Shown: positions 32,201-38,694, counted from the first letter of the stretch. The stretch: 64,000 bases of DNA from Erinaceus europaeus (GCF_950295315.1 NC_080168.1:62705838-62769837), one strand, 5' to 3'. A program made the numbers and translations. Notes: generated by a model not told the origin, from the letters alone.

Positions 32201-32379
32201 ATCCTGAAGTTGAAACAGTTAATCCACTAAGCAAAGAAACAGACTGGTGGTAATAGCAAGGCAACTCGGACACAGACAGTGACAGAGGCAGTGTTGTGCT
32301 ACTTGAGTCTGCTATCTCTGGGAAGAAGTGTACAAATGATCGCTGTGCGCCTGGAACTTGGGCATGGAAGTCTTCTCCC
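11018..32379 (-). CDS. LMNTD1: LMNTD1 (lamin tail domain containing 1), six exons, 5' partial
   Basis: Exons A-F, in transcript order, are 32147-32379, 30855-31050, 25084-25270, 24007-24126, 12288-12505 and 10970-11141. Every junction agrees in phase: A|AA (Lys), AG|T (Ser), phase 0, phase 0, AG|A (Arg). Together they encode about 359 residues before the TGA. Residues from about 145 to 255 form a lamin tail Ig-like domain, as found in nuclear lamins, but there is no coiled-coil rod. The family's role is poorly known. In human the gene is also called IFLTD1 and lies at 12p12.1 near KRAS (from memory). No ATG occurs in exon A, so the start is upstream. The introns are filled with SINEs, Vingi-like repeats, a LINE-1 and LTRs, none disrupting the exons. 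Confidence 0.9.
11508..11804 (-). repeat. SINE type A in LMNTD1 intron
   Basis: Near-consensus type A SINE, here in the sense direction of the gene. It is flanked by a perfect 17-bp duplication, CTTATTCCTTATTTCTT, at 11491-11507 and 11805-11821. Confidence 0.95.
11861..12132 (-). repeat. SINE type A in LMNTD1 intron
   Basis: A second young type A SINE, 39 bp from the flank of the previous one and in the same orientation. Flanked by a perfect 18-bp duplication, TCAAGATAGAATTTTCTT, at 11843-11860 and 12133-12150. Confidence 0.95.
12158..12199. repeat. (TC)n microsatellite
   Basis: About 20 uninterrupted TC units, about 90 bp inside the intron from the donor of LMNTD1 exon E. Confidence 0.95.
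12288..12505 (-). CDS. LMNTD1: LMNTD1 exon E (end of lamin tail and linker)
   Basis: This 218-bp exon starts in phase 0 after the acceptor CCCTCAACTTTTTAG and ends AAGAG before the donor GTGAAT (12282-12287), leaving two bases AG. It encodes 72 codons beginning [20 protein letters not shown], directly continuing the ...CKPNGE end of exon D. AIAWYTP is the last strand of the lamin tail fold, and WKQAWEKL is a distinctive LMNTD1 motif as I recall it. The rest ([12 protein letters not shown], then a D/H/S-rich linker) looks disordered. If the donor were not used, an in-frame TGA would follow at once, so correct splicing matters here. The phase match to exon F (AG|A) supports the donor chosen. 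Confidence 0.92.
12596..12797 (+). repeat. SINE type B in LMNTD1 intron
   Basis: Type B SINE, antisense to the gene, starting about 90 bp from exon E on its acceptor side. The flanks TTCAAAACCA / TTCAAAATCA form an imperfect duplication. Confidence 0.88.
13326..13863 (+). mobile_element. Vingi-like non-autonomous repeat
   Basis: A complete-looking 538-bp copy flanked by a perfect 9-bp duplication, AAATAGCAT, at 13317-13325 and 13864-13872. It starts GGAGCCTTGGAAAATACC, contains AGCCACCAAGTTGCAGATGC and GGTCCATACCCCCAGAGGG, and ends GAAGCTTCCAATGGAGGTGA...AATAAAATAAAAAGG plus a poly(A) run. No coding capacity. The copy defines the true ends of the family. Confidence 0.82.
14015..14265 (+). 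repeat. Diverged SINE type A-long
   Basis: A tRNA-like head with GGTTTGAGCC, a shortened body, an A-rich linker and then the extra module (AATGGCGGATTCATAGTACT...AATAACCCTGGTGG) followed by AAACAAACAAAC. Confidence 0.75.
14284..14442 (+). repeat. Local duplication, copy 1 (LINE-1 end plus SINE A part)
   Basis: CAGTGTTATAAAACCAATGT, the flank AATAAGAGTTTATTAAGAAAG and the first about 115 bp of a type A SINE match 14687-14855 closely, including the unusual CACCTAAGGGGGGTCACTTC in both copies. The SINE part stops abruptly at GTGAAGCAG and runs into LINE-1-like sequence, so it is not an independent insertion. Confidence 0.75.
14687..15005 (+). repeat. Local duplication copy 2 with full SINE type A
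   Basis: The same flank and SINE head as 14284-14442, but here the SINE continues through body and CAACAACAACAATAACTAC linker to an A-rich tail. This is probably the original insertion. Confidence 0.78.
15033..15415. mobile_element. Palindromic mariner-like MITE, copy 2, split by a SINE
   Basis: The left half (15033-15074) has GAAAAGTCATGATGTATTTTTC. The right half (15363-15415) has the complementary GAAAAATGAGTCATGACTTT and ends CAACAACCCAA before a TA. The left end also abuts a TA (15031-15032), though its tip is overrun by a T run. With the SINE removed the two halves form a hairpin of about 85 bp, the same family as 1956-2023. Confidence 0.62.
15075..15362 (-). repeat. SINE type B (long) inserted in the MITE loop
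   Basis: Minus-strand SINE with an extra 3' module, flanked by the perfect 13-bp duplication TATTTTTCTGTTT (15062-15074 and 15363-15375). Confidence 0.9.
15416..15920. other. LMNTD1 intron, nothing recognised; (CT)n at its end
   Basis: Apparently unique intron sequence between exons D and E. A (CT)10-like run lies at 15898-15920. Confidence 0.5.
15921..16155 (-). repeat. SINE type A-long, diverged
   Basis: The extra module is at the left (GCCACCACGGTGATCTCTGGG...TATGTATCCACC), and the tRNA-like head is degraded at the right. Confidence 0.8.
16199..16372 (+). repeat. SINE type D
   Basis: Begins GGGGCTGGGGAAATGGCTTA and ends in an A-rich run followed by (GAAA)n. Confidence 0.75.
16617..16955 (+). 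repeat. SINE type A-long
   Basis: A full head, body, linker and extra module (GCCTCCAGGAGCAATGGATT...AATAACCCTGGAGG). Flanked by ATCTGGTTTTA / ATCTGGCTTTA. It shows the composite A-long structure well. Confidence 0.9.
17203..17290. repeat. (TG)n then (GATA)-like microsatellite
   Basis: About 15 TG units followed by an imperfect AGATAGATAG stretch. Confidence 0.95.
17597..19592 (+). mobile_element. LINE-1 with a 1.35-kb 3' UTR ending in a Vingi-like module
   Basis: A single 1,996-bp insertion flanked by the perfect 15-bp duplication AGAAATCAATGCCAG (17582-17596 and 19593-19607). The ORF2 end runs to 18244, shifting from the frame of 17590-18033 to that of 18002-18244. Motifs seen are [39 protein letters not shown] and [12 protein letters not shown]. 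Everything from 18245 to 19592 is then 3' UTR. Its last about 450 bp (19130-19592) closely match the Vingi-like repeats elsewhere in this window (CACCAGGTTCCAGATG, GCGGGGAAGCAATTACAGAAG, TGGGTCCATGCTCCCAGAGG). No poly(A) separates the two parts, so they moved together. The frameshift means it is not functional. Confidence 0.85.
19608..20250. other. LMNTD1 intron, nothing recognised
   Basis: No gene or recognisable repeat is seen. Confidence 0.45.
20255..20650 (-). repeat. SINE type A fragments
   Basis: 20255-20340 is a head fragment (complement of a B box, ACTCGAACCGGGATCCTTATGC on plus). 20405-20650 is a separate diverged A-long copy with the extra module at its left. Confidence 0.75.
20651..21450. 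other. LMNTD1 intron, nothing recognised
   Basis: No gene or clear repeat is seen up to the target-site duplication of the LTR at 21457. Confidence 0.45.
21457..22106 (-). mobile_element. Solo LTR, class II ERV-like, family 3
   Basis: A 650-bp element on the minus strand. In its own direction it begins TGTTGGGACTATGTG and ends CA, and has a polyadenylation signal AATAAACGAG followed by a GAGCACGC R-like region. It is flanked by a perfect 6-bp duplication, CTTAGT, at 21451-21456 and 22107-22112. Six-base duplications and TGTTGG...CA ends suit the betaretrovirus-like (ERVK/class II) group. No internal viral genes are present, so it is a solo LTR left by recombination. It lies in the LMNTD1 intron in the same direction as the gene, so its poly(A) signal could in principle act on the transcript. 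Confidence 0.87.
22185..22395. repeat. Long polypurine (GA-rich) tract
   Basis: About 210 bases almost entirely of A and G on the plus strand (GGAGGAGG, GAAGGAAAGG and similar units). Overlapping F/S/P/L-rich frames on the other strand are artefacts of the tract. Confidence 0.95.
22430..22522 (+). mobile_element. Vingi-like 3' tail fragment
   Basis: ACTCTGGTGGGGGTGCCATG, then ATCTTATGATCTTGTCAAT and an A-rich end, matches the last part of the Vingi-like family. Confidence 0.6.
22530..23335 (+). mobile_element. Vingi-like non-autonomous repeat, split by SINE type A
   Basis: The left part (22530-22933) has CTCTTTGGAATATAACTAAAA, CAGCCACCAGGTTCCAGATG, GGCTGGGAATATGGATCGAC and the CTCCCAGAGGGTTAAAG region. 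The right part (23191-23335) has GAAGCTATCAAGGGAGGGGA, TTCTGGTGGTGGGAAATG and the AATAAAATAAAATAAA tail. Without the SINE it is about 550 bp, like the copy at 13326. Confidence 0.8.
22934..23190 (+). repeat. SINE type A inside a Vingi-like repeat
   Basis: Full type A SINE with the 11-bp duplication AGAATAGGGAA at 22923-22933 and 23191-23201. Confidence 0.93.
23336..24006. other. LMNTD1 intron, nothing recognised
   Basis: Sequence on the 3' side of exon D (donor at 24001-24006). The open frames have no support. Confidence 0.5.
24007..24126 (-). CDS. LMNTD1: LMNTD1 exon D (lamin tail domain, second part)
   Basis: Exactly 120 bp and 40 codons, phase 0 at both ends. The acceptor is TGGTTTCTTTCAG and the donor GTCAGT (24001-24006), a weaker but acceptable GT site. 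It encodes [20 protein letters not shown] followed by [20 protein letters not shown]. This corresponds to the VTIWAAGAG...PPTDLVWK...W...N...L.N..GE region of lamin tails, and the LMNA exon for the same region is also 120 bp as I recall. The junction with exon C (...STVT|VWAAAS) reads straight through. A type D SINE begins 18-20 nt upstream of the acceptor. Confidence 0.95.
24145..24305 (+). repeat. SINE type D next to the exon D acceptor
   Basis: Begins GAGGGCTGGGGAAACAGCAT, has TCCAGCAACACCAGC in place of a B-box region, and ends ATTAAAAAATAAATCAATAA. It is antisense to LMNTD1, and its head starts fewer than 20 nt from the acceptor AG at 24127-24128. Confidence 0.85.
24306..25083. other. 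LMNTD1 intron between exons C and D
   Basis: Contains a (CCTT)-rich stretch at about 24740-24776 and an old minus-strand SINE-like piece at about 24780-24930 (ACTGTGCGCTGATTGAGCCAC, ending in CACCTGCTCAGCCCC). The rest is unremarkable. Confidence 0.5.
25084..25270 (-). CDS. LMNTD1: LMNTD1 exon C (lamin tail domain, first part)
   Basis: 187 bp with a strong acceptor (ATTCTTGTTTTGCAG) and a strong donor (GTGAGTATAAG on the minus strand). Its first base T completes the AG|T serine codon left by exon B. The 62 codons read [38 protein letters not shown] and a second half ending in QAKSTVT. This is the opening half of a lamin tail fold: G.i.i......G.fV.L.N.S....E.G.w.l.....Q, then Y.F.P...l.a...VT. 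The frame has no stop and ends in phase 0, matching exon D. Confidence 0.95.
25388..25700 (-). repeat. SINE type B/A-long with internal duplication
   Basis: The extra module is at the left (GTCTACAGGGTTATCACTGGG), the tRNA-like head at the right. The head region contains a repeated CTTTATGCTTTGTACTTTATG unit separated by about 25 bp (near 25607-25673), unlike any other copy here. Confidence 0.85.
25872..26333 (+). mobile_element. Solo LTR, class II ERV-like, family 2
   Basis: A 462-bp LTR beginning TGTTGGGATATTGGG and ending CCTGGCA, flanked by a perfect 6-bp duplication, ACTATC, at 25866-25871 and 26334-26339. A polyadenylation signal (CAATAAAGAATTG) lies near 26266-26278, with GGTCTCCCACCCGTGAAGC behind it. 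No viral genes adjoin it. Opposite in direction to LMNTD1. Distinct from the other LTRs here except for the end motifs. Confidence 0.9.
26458..26692 (+). mobile_element. LINE-1 3' UTR fragment
   Basis: ACTGGTGTTGTATTGCATTAC and ACTGTACTGTAAAACATTAACCCCCCAATT match the short-3'-UTR LINE-1 ends at 9868-10050 and 52475-52700. Confidence 0.65.
26693..27127. other. LMNTD1 intron, nothing recognised
   Basis: A+T-rich sequence between a LINE-1 end and a SINE. Confidence 0.45.
27142..27412 (-). repeat. SINE type A
   Basis: Minus-strand type A SINE with the perfect 14-bp duplication CACCTGCTCACATT at 27128-27141 and 27413-27426. Confidence 0.93.
27427..28685. other. LMNTD1 intron, nothing recognised
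   Basis: About 1.2 kb without a recognisable gene or young repeat. One of the longest repeat-free stretches in the window, so a place where conserved intronic sequence could be sought. Confidence 0.45.
28690..28852 (-). repeat. SINE type D
   Basis: Read on the minus strand: a GGGGCTGGGATGGCAGCATG head, CCTAAGGGTCTGAAGTCC and a stretch near AGCTGAGATGGG, as in other type D copies. Confidence 0.7.
29224..29505 (-). repeat. SINE type A
   Basis: Minus-strand type A SINE with the perfect 16-bp duplication CTGCTCCTAAGCTTTT at 29208-29223 and 29506-29521. A small duplication (GAGGCTCTAACTGGGGGCTCAAAC) occurs at its B-box region. Confidence 0.93.
29522..29850. other. LMNTD1 intron, nothing recognised
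   Basis: No feature seen apart from a short GAATGAATGAAT run near 29659. Confidence 0.45.
29863..30084 (+). repeat. SINE type B
   Basis: Near-consensus type B SINE ending AATAAATAAATAAAG. Flanks AACACAGTT / AATCACAGTTA form an imperfect duplication. Confidence 0.93.
30402..30687 (+). repeat. SINE type A
   Basis: One of the best preserved copies: A box TAGCGCAGCGGGTTAAGCG, a CGCTTCACAGGCGGTGAAG body and a CAACAATAAAACAACAAGG linker. Flanked by TTATGTTAA at 30393-30401 and 30688-30696. Antisense to LMNTD1, about 160 bp beyond the donor of exon B. Confidence 0.95.
30855..31050 (-). CDS. LMNTD1: LMNTD1 exon B (before the lamin tail)
   Basis: 196 bp, preceded by the strong acceptor CTCCTCTTTGTTTCTTCAG and followed by the donor GTATCT (30849-30854). 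Its first two bases complete an A|AA lysine codon, then 64 codons follow, then AG. The product includes [19 protein letters not shown] and [16 protein letters not shown]. This region has no fold I can name. It resembles the segment before the tail domain in mammalian LMNTD1 as I recall it (DYFLTLFG and EKTWK.FSMILE). Both phases match the neighbouring exons. Confidence 0.92.
31238..31506 (+). mobile_element. Vingi-like repeat, 5'-truncated
   Basis: Starts within the family at GGAGAGGGAAAGATAGAAAC, then CAGACTGGGGGTATAGATC, the AATTTTGGTCCATATACCC block and AGCTTCCAATGGAGGGCATG near the end. Flanked by CTCCAGT at 31231-31237 and 31507-31513. Antisense to LMNTD1, between exons A and B. Confidence 0.82.
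31615..31882 (+). mobile_element. Vingi-like repeat, 5'-truncated
   Basis: Begins GGCTGGGAGTATGGATTGAG and ends ATTTTATAAATAATAAAAA plus an A/C-rich tail, flanked by the perfect 16-bp duplication AGAATTGTCAATTATC at 31599-31614 and 31883-31898. A poly(A) tail and a long duplication indicate target-primed reverse transcription. Confidence 0.88.
32147..32379 (-). CDS. LMNTD1: LMNTD1 exon A (most 5' exon identified)
   Basis: 233 bp between the acceptor TTCTTAATTTCTGTGCACAG and the donor GTAAGC (32141-32146). Its first base G completes a codon begun in an earlier exon, then 77 codons, then one base A that joins exon B as AAA. It encodes [20 protein letters not shown] and a serine-rich, probably disordered stretch ([35 protein letters not shown]). 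It has no methionine, so the start codon must be upstream. The call rests on the open frame, the two splice sites and the phase match to exon B; direct similarity is weaker than for exons C-F. Confidence 0.75.
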
Positions 32380-32509
32380 CTGTGCACAGAAATTAAGAAA
32401 ATAAAGTCAGGAAGCTGAATGGATAGAGCACAAACACAAAAAGCATGGCTGCCATTTTTACCCAGATTTCCATTCTTCAAAGGTGTCATACAGCTATTAT
32501 GGGCACAAG

Positions 32510-32672
32510 ATTTTTTTTTTTTTTTTTTGCCTCCAGGGTTATCGCTGGGGCTTGGTGCCTGTACTATGAATCCATTGCTTCTGGTGGCCTTGTTTTTTTC
32601 ATTTTATTGGACAGGACAGAGAGCAATTGAGAGAGGAGGGGGAAATAGAGAGGGAGAAAGAGAAAGATAGAA
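32510..32672 (-). repeat. SINE A-long, head missing
   Basis: The extra module (CTCCAGGGTTATCGCTGGGG...GAATCCATTGC) and the linker are present, but the tRNA-like head is absent, the expected 5' truncation. Confidence 0.8.
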
Positions 32673-33104
32673 TTACTACAGTGCCATCTAGCAAGACAGA
32701 ACCATTTTCTTCCAGGCTTGTCAATCTGTTTTCTGTCCTAAGCTGAGACTCTAGAGGTACTTCCAGCCTACTTTTCATACTTGTAATGTCAGATCCCCTC
32801 TCTCTTTTCATATAAAAGTATGGCTGCAGTCCCTGCTTAATCACTGCTCACTACATTTTATTCTTTCAATTTCTGCTGAACGCATCTTCCTACATTTATA
32901 AATACTCTATAGTAAATTTTCTCTTTTAAATAAACTCTGAAAACTACAAGTGAGTGAACAGTGTCTCTGTGTGTATGAACTTGTCATGTGTGTGTATTGA
33001 AGGGACAGTAGAGAAGAGGAGGTTCATTTCTAGGGCTATTTTTATAATTCTTTCTTTGACCATTTCCTACTATAATGCATTTTCTGTAAATTATGACTTA
33101 TAGG
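32673..33104. other. LMNTD1 upstream intron, nothing recognised
   Basis: An open frame on the minus strand around 32680-32844 has a plausible acidic/serine content but no convincing splice pair. Confidence 0.4.
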
Positions 33105-33258
33105 TACAAAAAGAAATGGAGAGGGAATGGCTATAGAGAAAGAGAGACAGCTATAGCACTGTTCCACTGCTGGTGCAGGTGGGGGTTGGGGGCTTGAACC
33201 TTGGTGTTAGTACAGGGTAATGTGTACATTCAACTACGTGTGCCACTGCTCAACCCTT
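33105..33258 (-). repeat. SINE type A/B, diverged
   Basis: CAGGTGGGGGTTGGGGGCTTGAACC on the plus strand is the complement of a body and B box; the head follows at the right. Confidence 0.75.
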
Positions 33259-33976
33259 GTCTTGTATTTTAACATGAAGTGTCAGTTCACTATCTCCTCT
33301 CTTATGGCTTTTCAGTCAGACCAGCCATTGTTCTGATTGTTTCTATTTGTACCCCAACAGCAACCCACACACCTCAGGCCACCATGTGTGACCTCTGAAG
33401 TGCTAACCTAACCCCCAGTTTTCCTTAGAGCCAGCATCTCCTGTCTCTCCACTCTCAGACCCATCATGACAGATGAACCTTCAAGTCCTATTTCACTTTA
33501 TTACATACTTGTCCTCAGTTCTCGGCAGCTCATTGGTGCCTATCAATTTATGTTTTAGTGTCGAACTAAACAGTTAAAGAGTTCTAGGATCCATCCTCAA
33601 ATCTGTTCACTGTATGTCCTGCTGGTTTTCTACTTGAGACAAATTGTTTCATTTACTGCCCCTGCCCCGTGCTGAGTATGTCTTCACTGTGATGCCGAGG
33701 CCACACTTCTTACTTGGAGGGATCCTTTTACCTGTTCTTGCTGTGATCTCAAAGACCCCAACTATAGGTCTATACCTGCCCCTCCCATCCATTATCATCA
33801 AGAGCCTTTTCATGAGAGAAAGCAAATGTATGCTCCACAGTGGCTGCTCTCTGTGGATTTCTTTAGCACACAAGTAAACCTTGTCGATGAATAAAGATTG
33901 TCCATCCTTTCTTTTTCTTTTTCAATATAAAAGCATTTGTTAACTGGTATGCAATCATTTGAACAGAGTCCCTGAG
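33259..33976. other. No gene recognised
   Basis: Unique-looking sequence with one open frame on each strand near 33645-33875 and no protein match that I recognise. Confidence 0.4.
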
Positions 33977-34188
33977 CTACACTATAATTAGCTTACAAGC
34001 TAAAGAGTATTCTTCTGGCACTGCCCACGAAAAGGCTTCTAACAATTTCACTGGCATAGTCACATTGAGACTCTTCTGAGCAACTTCAAAGTGATTCCTG
34101 TGTGTGCTGCTGTTAACACTTGACTTAGGAAAAAAATAAGTCCTGGTGTCCAGAACCTCTCTGATATCTGAAAAAACTGAGATGAACG
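33977..34188 (-). other. Possible further LMNTD1 exon (uncertain)
   Basis: The minus strand is open from about 34198 to 33977. A reasonable acceptor (CTCAGTTTTTTCAG) stands before the codons for SDIREVLDTRTYFFPKSSV and NSSTHRNHFEVAQKSLNVTM. Ser/Thr-rich content and position would suit an N-terminal exon. No good GT donor in the phase needed to join exon A was found, so it may be chance or may splice to an unseen exon. Confidence 0.25.
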
Positions 34189-34262
34189 GACAGTTCAAGC
34201 ACCCCTTTTCTGAAAGCTCTACACCTGCCTATCCACTACTATTTCACCTTGATGGCTTATTT

Positions 34263-34560
34263 ATTTTCTTTTCTTTTAAATACTTACTTATTTCCTTTTG
34301 TTGCCCTTGTCTTATTGTTGTAGTTATTATCATTGTTGTTATTGATGTCATCGCTGTTGGACAGGACAGAGAGAAATGGAGAGAGGAGGGGAAGATAGAG
34401 AGGGAGAGAGAAAGACAGACACCTGCAGACCTGCTTCACCACTTGTGAAGTGACTCCCCTGCAGGTGGGGAGCTGGGGGCTTGAACCAGGATCCTTATAC
34501 CGGTCCTTGCACTTTGCACCATGTGCACTTAACCCACTGTGCTACCACCCAACTCCCTCT
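34263..34560 (-). repeat. SINE type A
   Basis: Minus-strand type A SINE flanked by ATGGCTTATTT at 34252-34262 and 34561-34571. Confidence 0.92.
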
Positions 34561-34571
34561 ATGGCTTATTT

Positions 34572-35990
34572 CTATAGCAACTATTCTCCAGAGTTCCTAT
34601 CAAGTAATTTGATGGATTTGGACTGTATGTGTGTGTGTGTGTGTGTTTCCAATGTTTTTTATGAGGGAACAAGGAAGACTTGGAATTTCTTCATTTGCTT
34701 TCTTGCTGGTGTTAGCCTCAGTTTCTTTGTTTATCAAGACGTATTTGCAAACATTGCTCGCAAACATTGCTCCGGAACTTGGACACTTCGCCATCAAGAG
34801 ATGTTTCATCTGGAGAACTTTCTGCTCAAAGCCAGACTTCTCTAAATGCACCACCTGAAAGCACAGGCAGCACCAAATGGTACTAATGCCTTTGAAACTC
34901 ATGGTCACTGAGCTTGGGTGCTTGCCATTCTGCTAAGAGACCAAGTGCTTGTGGATGTCAGGAAAACCTCTGACCCATGAAGACACACCCTTGAATGTGA
35001 CTGGTGCTGGTGGGAAGGAAACTAAAGAGGTCAGTTATCAAATCACAGATGTTTCATCTCTGTCTATGTTGGGGCAGGATCATATGACATGACTTCAGCC
35101 TGACACGTGCTAGAGGAAGTTGAAAAAGTACATTTCTCTCTTCAAGTTCTTTATGCCTGGCTTTCATTACAAACTGGCTCCATCATTTTAACATGCTTTC
35201 TTTTATAAACATCCCCCCCTTTTCTCCAGCAAAAATAAAGCTTTCCCCAAGTAAACTCAAGTCCATGAAATATTCCCAGTAAGCCTTAAAAATTTCAATC
35301 ATATGACTATGGTTAAGGGCCAGAGGGTGCCCACCCTTACGTGGTATGGTTAAGCAAGAAATGTCTGATCACTGTGCACACACCGAGGCAGAGAGAAACA
35401 ACTCAACACTGACACTCTTGAGTGGTTCCGTGCATTGTCACAAGCCTGTGCTTACTACCAATCCGATTCCTTCTGGGAAATGAGTGCTGTTTCTAATGCT
35501 TAGTTAGCTTTCCCTTCCCCACATGGAATTCGCTGAGTTCTCTGCTATTGTGCTCCTTCTGTGACTGATTAGCACCAAGCCATGTGCAGTTAGAGGGAGT
35601 CTGTTCCTATATTTCAGTGTTATTTTGGAGATGCTGCTTTGGCAATATTGACATCACTCATTTCTTAGAGAACCTCCCAAGCAAATGTTAAAAGTGGACC
35701 TGAACAAAAACAGGACACTAGGTCTAATGTAATGTTAGTCTAAGTTATGGATAATCGGTGCCTGAGCACTTTGTAGAAAAATATTGGAAACCCAGTGCTT
35801 TAGCTGACAGAATGATTTACATTAGTAGAAACAGAATATTAATGCTTTTAAAATCCCATTTCTGAAACTAGAATTTTCTAGCAATTCCTTATCTCCAGTT
35901 AGTAAAGCAGTCCTGAATAGACTGACTACACACTGCCTTAACTTGTTAGGAGTTTTGGATTCTCAACCAGATATCATATGGTGAACAGTG
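34572..35990. other. No gene recognised
   Basis: About 1.4 kb with only a (GT)n at 34627-34648. Overlapping frames at 34600-34908 have no recognisable content. Confidence 0.45.
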
Positions 35991-35997
35991 CAGACAA

Positions 35998-36337
35998 TTT
36001 TTTTCTTGTTAACAGGGTTATTGCTGGGGCTTGGTGCCTGCATGACTCCACCATTCCTGTTGGCCATTTTATTTTGATAGAGATGACAGAGAGAGGAGGA
36101 GGGAAACAGGAAAAGAAGAGAAAGAGGGAGGGGAGGCAAGAGGGCTGGAGGGAAGGAAGCATGGAGGAAGGGAGAGAGGGAAGCAGGGAAGCAAGGAAGG
36201 AGAGGGGGAGAGAAACACAGCACTGCTCCACTGCTCATAAGTCACCCCCTGCAGGTGGGGGCCAGGGGTTTGAACTCTGGTCTTTGCATATGATATAACG
36301 TGTGTACTCTACAAGGTCTGTCATGACCTGGCCCCTG
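35998..36337 (-). repeat. SINE A-long with expanded purine tract
   Basis: The extra module is at the left and the head at the right. The usual pyrimidine-rich body is expanded into a GGAAGGAAGC-type run at about 36085-36212. Confidence 0.82.
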
Positions 36338-37423
36338 TCAAAGCAGAATTTTATATTATTCAAGGACCTTGTGAGACAGTGGCTGAGAGAAAAGAGCTGT
36401 GTGCCACAGTTCATAAATTTTAGAAGACACGTAGACTATGTCGTAGCTGAAACTACTCAAGATGTGTTGGGATAGAGGGTCCTTATCTTCTAAACTCAGG
36501 ACCCCCCTCCCCACTTGTGCTGTTCTTACTGGGCTTCAACCTCCAAGTTCTTTTCCAGATCATAGACTTCCACCTGCAGGCATGATGGTACAGACTTGGT
36601 GGCTACCAAATTGTTCACATTGGCTGTGTGAGGCATCTCTTCTTTCCTGGGGAAACACGTCATATTATTAGGCAATAGATATAACCAAGGTTCAAGACAG
36701 ACTTGATTTTTCAAATGGACACCACCTGCTACTCTAAGTGCCTCAGATTACCTACCAGGTCTTAATTATTTCTATCCCAGGTTGGTACCAGAGCCAGGGG
36801 TGCTAATGTGAAGGTGCGAGTGCTGACTTAGCCAGGGCCAGCTGGACAAGGAGTGCCAGTGAGAGCTTGTGAAGCTGCGATGCATCACTGGAAGCAGCTC
36901 AGGGGGCAGGCAGTAACTCAGCAAAACTGCCCCTGTGATCATCTGGCTGCCCTGCCTGCTGGGCATTGTGAGGTAATGTCTCCATAGTGACGGAGTCCCA
37001 GTCTCTGCACAGTTGCCATGCTGGCCCCATACCTACTTTGCAGCTCACTAATATTAAATGACCCAACCTGCTTTCAGGCAAGGCCTGTTTCCCACAAGAC
37101 AAGCGCTGCCACCAAGATGTCTGGAGTCCTAATTTGGATTTATGAGTGTCAGGGGGCAGAAAATTAATCACAACCGGTTTTGCGGCACTCAAATGCCCAT
37201 CAGATATAAAGCAATAGTCAAGGCAGCCAAAACAGAAGTAGGATACTAAAGGCACTAAGAAGTGAAGTGAAATCAAAGCTGGGAGACCTGAAAATTTCTC
37301 CTAGTTAGGCCAGTAGCTGCTAAACCTTCTGTACTTGAACTGCATACATTAATATGAAGTCATTATGACCTCACTTGCTTTATCAGAGAGCCTATTCACA
37401 TTTGACACAATAGTCTGGAGAAA
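36338..37423. other. No gene recognised
   Basis: About 1.1 kb. Frames on the minus strand at 36526-37276 lack a matching set of splice sites and known motifs. Confidence 0.4.
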
Positions 37424-37610
37424 CTTTTTTTTTCTACTAGGGTTATTGCTGGGACTCAGTGCCACTAATCCTGGTCATTTTCTCCTATCTCTCCCTCTTT
37501 TTATTTTGATAGAACAGAGAAATTGAGAGGGGAAAAAAGTGAGAGAGGTTGAGGAAGGGGGAAAGGGAGAGGGAAAAGTAGATGGATAGCGGGTCCCCCC
37601 AGTGAGAAGG
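37424..37610 (-). repeat. SINE A-long fragment
   Basis: ACTAGGGTTATTGCTGGGAC at the left is the extra module; the tRNA-like head is lost. Confidence 0.7.
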
Positions 37611-37910
37611 TACAGTTTAAAACATGGCTTGTTTCACCACCTTGGGGTCAAGGAGTTTGTAGAAACAGAAATGCAGCTTCATATTTGTACTCAATGCAAG
37701 TATGGTATAAATGCCTGTGCCAGGGAGCATCTAGCCAGTCTGACAAAGTACTGGGGTGGTTCACCATGAATGCAGACATCCCTGAAAATTGAAACTATAA
37801 TTTTACCTTCAAGTGAGGGGTTCACTGAAGACTGCCTCAGAGACCACCTACTGGGAGGTTCAAGTTTCAGTTAGCCCAAGTAAACTTCGTGACCTTCCCA
37901 ATCATAACTT

Positions 37911-38127
37911 ATTTTTTATTATCTTTATTTGTTGGATAGATACAGCCAGATATTGAGAGGGGAGGGGGAGAGAGAGTGGGAGAGAGAGAGGGAGAGACAG
38001 AGAGACACCTGCAGCCCTGCTTCACCACTTGTGAAGTTTCCCCTGCAGGTGGGGAGTGGGGGCTGGTACCTGGGTTCTTGCACACTGCAACGTGTGTTCT
38101 CAACCATGTGCACCACCACCTGGTGCC
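37911..38127 (-). repeat. SINE type B
   Basis: Minus-strand type B SINE flanked by the perfect 14-bp duplication CCCAATCATAACTT at 37897-37910 and 38128-38141. Confidence 0.94.
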
Positions 38128-38253
38128 CCCAATCATAACTTTCTACATTGTAAAACAACTCTGACATCTTAGATCTATATGTGTGGCACTAAATGTCAAG
38201 CAATGGCTTGAGACCTTAGACATATCAATTTCACTTAAAAAATAACTGCACAA

Positions 38254-38415
38254 GGGCTGGGTTTTACAGAAAGACTTTCATGCCTGAGGCACCAATGGTC
38301 CCAGGTTCAATCCCCAGCACCACCATATGCCACATCTTAAACTCTAGTCTTTGTCCTCCTGCACACACATCTCTTTTCATCCTCTCAACCATCTCTTACT
38401 AAAATACACTGACAA
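38254..38415 (+). repeat. SINE type D
   Basis: CAAGGGCTGGGTTTTACAGA, CATGCCTGAGGCACC and CCCAGGTTCAATCCCCAGCA (a good B-box-like GGTTCAATCCC) followed by a pyrimidine-rich end. Confidence 0.8.
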
Positions 38416-38694
38416 ATTTAGGGAAGTGTGCTGTGTCCAGCTAGTGTGGGGGTGCCTCTTCCCAGGCAGGAGAGTTAGTCCAAATTACCTGGGATGCCAT
38501 TATGCAGTCACACCCACACACTGCTGAAATAAAATGTTTATACACCTGTTGGTGCCACTGTACACCACTGGTGTCTTCAGTCCTTAGAGCCAACTTCTCC
38601 TTCAGCACTCTCATTAGACAAAAGAGCAGAACTGTAACCAGTTGGTTTCATGACAAATTCTAGACAATGTTCAAATTTATTTTCCTACTTGGGA

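Noticed and set aside
32599..32844. Minus-strand frame upstream of LMNTD1 exon A
   Set aside because: About half of it is SINE. The remaining part has no splice pair in the phase needed to join exon A.
38425..38640. Possible further LTR (AAATAAAATG near 38527)
   Set aside because: No TG...CA ends with a matching 6-bp duplication could be found.
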